Shown here: positions 61,522 through 64,000 of the stretch, in pieces | Position numbering within the stretch: the first letter of the stretch is position 1 | Layout of the letters: every line of letters starts with the position of its first letter | Assembly: GCF_000527035.1 (NCBI RefSeq) | Contig: NZ_AZUK01000001.1 | Location: 868,001 to 932,000 of the forward strand | Length of the DNA stretch: 64,000 bases | DNA from: Tolumonas lignilytica | GTDB taxonomy: Bacteria; Pseudomonadota; Gammaproteobacteria; Enterobacterales; Aeromonadaceae | Direction: 5' to 3' | Notes under the pieces: model-generated | Databases searched by the model: none | Told to the model about the DNA's origin: nothing | The model's input: the letters and a program-made list of their open reading frames with translations, nothing else | Translations under genes and position numbers: made by a program

Positions 61522-61980
61522 ATGACTGCAAAGTTCCGCATTTTAGTGTTAAACGGCCCCAACCTGAATTTACTGGGTAAACGCGAGCCGGGAATCTATG
61601 GTGCTGCTACACTGGATGATATTGTTACTCACTTGCAGCAGCTTGCAGGCAACATGAATGTTGAACTGACACATAAGCAATCCAATGCGGAATATGAATT
61701 AGTTGATACTATTCATCAAGCGATGGGCCATGTTGATTTCATCCTGATCAATCCAGCCGCCTTCACCCATACCAGCGTTGCTCTCCGCGATGCCTTGTTG
61801 GGGGTTGCTATTCCTTTTATTGAAATTCACTTATCGAATGTTCATGCCCGCGAACCTTTCCGTCATCACTCCTATTTGTCTGATGTAGCCAAAGGGGTGA
61901 TTTGCGGTTTGGGTGCTGATGGGTATGAATTCGCACTAACAGCGGCCGTCCGTTATCTGGAACGGTCATCTCGTAATTAA
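61522..61980 (+). CDS. aroQ: 3-dehydroquinate dehydratase, type II
   Basis: Dodecameric shikimate-pathway enzyme of 152 residues. The active-site lid [21 protein letters not shown] with Arg and Tyr, the [14 protein letters not shown] region, and the [17 protein letters not shown] and [18 protein letters not shown] motifs with catalytic His are all intact. The ATG at 61522 gives the family length; one eight codons earlier is possible. accB follows 31 bp later, the usual aroQ-accB-accC order. Confidence 0.95.
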   Translation: MTAKFRILVLNGPNLNLLGKREPGIYGAATLDDIVTHLQQLAGNMNVELTHKQSNAEYELVDTIHQAMGHVDFILINPAAFTHTSVALRDALLGVAIPFIEIHLSNVHAREPFRHHSYLSDVAKGVICGLGADGYEFALTAAVRYLERSSRN

Positions 61981-62011
61981 ACAAGCAGAAGAAGTTGAAC
62001 TGAGAATGCAA

Positions 62012-62473
62012 ATGGATATCCGTAAAATCAAAAAACTGATCGAGCTGGTTGAAGAATCCGGCATTGCAGAACTGGAAATCTCCGAAGGGGAAGAATCCGT
62101 TCGCATCAGTCGCGCAATCAGCGGTCAGGTTGCACCTATGGTCAATTTCGCAGCACCTCAGATGGTAGCTGCCGCAGCACCAGCACCAATTGCTGCAACG
62201 GCAGCTCCGGCTGGCAATGCTGCACCCGAAGCAGTTAGCGGCTACACACTGCGTTCTCCAATGGTGGGAACTTTCTATCGCTCTTCCAGCCCTGATGCAA
62301 AATCATTTGTTGAAGTGGGCCAATCGGTGAAAGTGGGTGATCCGCTGTGTATTGTTGAAGCCATGAAAATGATGAACCAGATCCAGTCTGATAAAGCGGG
62401 TGTGGTGAAAAGCATTCTGGTTGAGAACGGTGACACCGTTGAATTTGATCAGCCTCTGTTTATCATCGAATAA
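62012..62473 (+). CDS. accB: Biotin carboxyl carrier protein of acetyl-CoA carboxylase
   Basis: BCCP of 153 residues with the [19 protein letters not shown]-terminal domain, an Ala/Pro-rich linker (about 45-75) and a C-terminal biotinyl domain. The biotinylated residue is Lys119 in EAMKM. The ATG at 62012 matches E. coli; the ATG at 62006 (MQMDIRK) is equally open. It forms the acetyl-CoA carboxylase core with AccC. Confidence 0.97.
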   Translation: MDIRKIKKLIELVEESGIAELEISEGEESVRISRAISGQVAPMVNFAAPQMVAAAAPAPIAATAAPAGNAAPEAVSGYTLRSPMVGTFYRSSSPDAKSFVEVGQSVKVGDPLCIVEAMKMMNQIQSDKAGVVKSILVENGDTVEFDQPLFIIE

Positions 62474-62484
62474 GAGAGCTTGTT

Positions 62485-63825
62485 ATGTTGGATAAAATTG
62501 TCATCGCTAACCGTGGTGAGATAGCTCTGCGCATCCTGCGGGCATGCAAAGAACTGGGCATCAAAACGGTAGCTGTGCATTCCACTGCTGACCGTGATTT
62601 AAAACACGTTAAGCTGGCCGACGAGACTATCTGTATTGGTAAAGCATCGGCTAAAGAATCCTATTTGAACGTACCGTCAATTATTGCGGCGGCAGAAGTC
62701 ACGGGGGCGGTAGCCATTCACCCCGGTTATGGCTTTCTGTCTGAAAATGCAGATTTCGCCGAGCAGGTGGAAAAATCAGGTTTTATCTTCATCGGCCCAC
62801 GCGCTGACACTATCCGCCTGATGGGCGACAAAGTTTCAGCGATTGAAGCGATGAAAAAAGCGGGTGTTCCTTGTGTACCTGGTTCTGGTGGCCCGATTGG
62901 CGATGATGCCAAACAGAATGCAGCGATTGCCAAACGTATCGGCTATCCGGTGATCATCAAAGCGGCTGGCGGTGGTGGTGGTCGTGGGATGCGCGTCGTT
63001 CGCCACGAAGAAGAGTTGCAAAACTCGATTGCACTGACCAAATCAGAAGCTGGCCAGTTCTTTGGCAATGACATGGTCTACATGGAAAAATATCTGGAAA
63101 ATCCTCGTCATATCGAGATCCAGGTATTAGCTGATGGTCAAGGTAGTGCAATTTATCTCGGTGAACGTGACTGCTCAATGCAGCGCCGTCACCAGAAAGT
63201 GGTCGAAGAAGCACCTGCACCGGGTATTACTGAAGAAATGCGTCGCTACATCGGTGAGCGCTGCGTTCAGGCATGTATTGAAATCAACTATCGTGGTGCC
63301 GGTACTTTTGAGTTCCTGTATGAAAATGGCGAGTTCTATTTCATTGAAATGAACACTCGTATTCAGGTGGAACATCCGGTTACCGAGATGATCACCGGTG
63401 TGGATCTGATCAAAGAACAGCTGAAAATTGCTGCTGGTCAGCCGCTGTCGATCAAACAGGATGAAATCCGCATCCGTGGCCATGCCATTGAATGTCGTAT
63501 CAACGCGGAAGATCCACAAACGTTCTTACCTGCACCGGGCAAGATCCAGTGGTTCCATGCACCAGGCGGTCTGGGCGTGCGCTGGGATTCCCATATTTAT
63601 TCCGGCTATACCGTTCCGCCTCATTATGATTCGATGATTGGCAAACTGATCTGCTACGGTGAAAACCGTGACGTCGCTATTGCGCGTATGCGTCAGGCAT
63701 TGGATGAACTTATTGTAGAGGGAATAAAAACCAATATTCCTCTGCATAAAGAAATTTTGCGTGATGAAAACTTCCATAATGGTGGCACTAATATCCACTA
63801 TTTACACAAGAAGTTAGGTTTATAA
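62485..63825 (+). CDS. accC: Biotin carboxylase subunit of acetyl-CoA carboxylase
   Basis: ATP-grasp enzyme of 446 residues that carboxylates the biotin of AccB, committing acetyl-CoA to fatty acid synthesis. [34 protein letters not shown], the glycine loop [13 protein letters not shown] and [14 protein letters not shown] are typical. It is 11 bp after accB and ends in a terminator. Confidence 0.98.
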   Translation: MLDKIVIANRGEIALRILRACKELGIKTVAVHSTADRDLKHVKLADETICIGKASAKESYLNVPSIIAAAEVTGAVAIHPGYGFLSENADFAEQVEKSGFIFIGPRADTIRLMGDKVSAIEAMKKAGVPCVPGSGGPIGDDAKQNAAIAKRIGYPVIIKAAGGGGGRGMRVVRHEEELQNSIALTKSEAGQFFGNDMVYMEKYLENPRHIEIQVLADGQGSAIYLGERDCSMQRRHQKVVEEAPAPGITEEMRRYIGERCVQACIEINYRGAGTFEFLYENGEFYFIEMNTRIQVEHPVTEMITGVDLIKEQLKIAAGQPLSIKQDEIRIRGHAIECRINAEDPQTFLPAPGKIQWFHAPGGLGVRWDSHIYSGYTVPPHYDSMIGKLICYGENRDVAIARMRQALDELIVEGIKTNIPLHKEILRDENFHNGGTNIHYLHKKLGL

Positions 63826-63840
63826 ATCGTCAATAAAATC

Positions 63841-63870
63841 AAGGCCGCTCTCATTTGCGGCCTTTTTTTT
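63841..63870 (+). terminator. Terminator after accC
   Basis: Perfect 8-bp stem AAGGCCGC/GCGGCCTT (63841-63848 with 63857-63864), followed by a run of eight T. Classic rho-independent terminator. Confidence 0.92.
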
Positions 63871-63950
63871 CTCTAAACCCTATAAATTACCCTGCCATTT
63901 TTTAAATCATGCGCTAAAATGTTACAACGCTCACAGATTTTTTAGATGTT

Positions 63951-64000
63951 ATGGTGTCCATACAGTCAGATGACAATCAGCAACGCCTGCTGATTTTACC
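63951..64000 (+). CDS. Possible start of a gene cut by the window edge
   Basis: An ATG at 63951 opens a frame that stays open for 16 codons to the edge (MVSIQSDDNQQRLLIL). Its position after the accC terminator is where a new gene would begin, but the fragment is too short to identify and there is no strong Shine-Dalgarno sequence. Confidence 0.3.
   Translation, partial: MVSIQSDDNQQRLLIL

Noticed and set aside
61301-61531. Open frame of 76 codons on the minus strand between glyA and aroQ
   Set aside because: No recognisable motif, it overlaps the aroQ start, and the composition is like the intergenic region; treated as chance.

Overview
This window looks like chromosomal backbone of a gammaproteobacterium, most probably a member of the Aeromonadales close to Tolumonas or Aeromonas. 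That placement is inferred from memory of protein similarity and gene order (hfq-hflX-hflK-hflC-purA, rplU-rpmA-obgE, nrdR-ribD-ribE-ribB-ribH-nusB-thiL-pgpA, frdABCD, fimT-pilVWXY1), not from a search. Coding density is high. I see no insertion sequence, prophage, integron or CRISPR array.

Layout. 1-5.2 kb: the end of apaH, then leftward folA, the split YjjPB exporter, a FUSC-type membrane protein, and obgE-rpmA-rplU. 5.4-6.4 kb: ispB, divergent from rplU. 6.5-18.0 kb: a leftward housekeeping run nnr-tsaE-amiB-mutL-miaA-hfq-hflX-hflK-hflC-purA. 18.0-20.5 kb: queG and a polyphosphate-glucokinase-like ROK kinase rightward, then four identical leftward tRNA-Gly(GCC) genes. 20.5-28 kb: orn/rsgA divergent, psd, the fumarate reductase operon frdABCD and guaC. 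28-31 kb: a small YjfB-like protein, an AEC carrier, queE, and the ribosomal operon rpsF-rpsR-rplI. 31-38 kb: msrA, manA, thiI, xseB-ispA-dxs. 38-41 kb: arsR-arsC, a second AEC carrier and a DUF1189 membrane protein. 41-46.3 kb: a four-gene peptide-type ABC importer with a fused double ATPase. 46.8-53.1 kb: a type IV pilus minor-pilin cluster ending in pilY1. 53.2-59.1 kb: the riboflavin operon running from nrdR to pgpA. 59.3-64 kb: a PilZ-like protein, glyA, aroQ, accB-accC.

How the genes fit together. xseB-ispA-dxs and ispB supply isoprenoid precursors and the quinone side chain. FrdABCD would use a quinol pool for fumarate respiration, which agrees with a facultative anaerobe. ribD, ribE, ribB and ribH make riboflavin for the flavoenzymes, but the RibA-like half of the RibB protein lacks the zinc cysteines of GTP cyclohydrolase II, so a separate ribA is expected elsewhere. 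queG and queE both belong to queuosine synthesis. mutL, miaA, hfq, rsgA, obgE, hflX, orn and tsaE cover genome and RNA maintenance and ribosome quality.

I did not find a clearly undescribed multigene system. The observations most worth a second look are the altered metal-site motif of PilY1 and its operon layout, the arsR-arsC pair with no recognised pump but a neighbouring AEC carrier, the polyphosphate-glucokinase-like gene, the four-copy tRNA-Gly array with its promoter-spanning inverted repeat, the degenerate RibBX protein, and the overlapping divergent start codons of nnr and queG.
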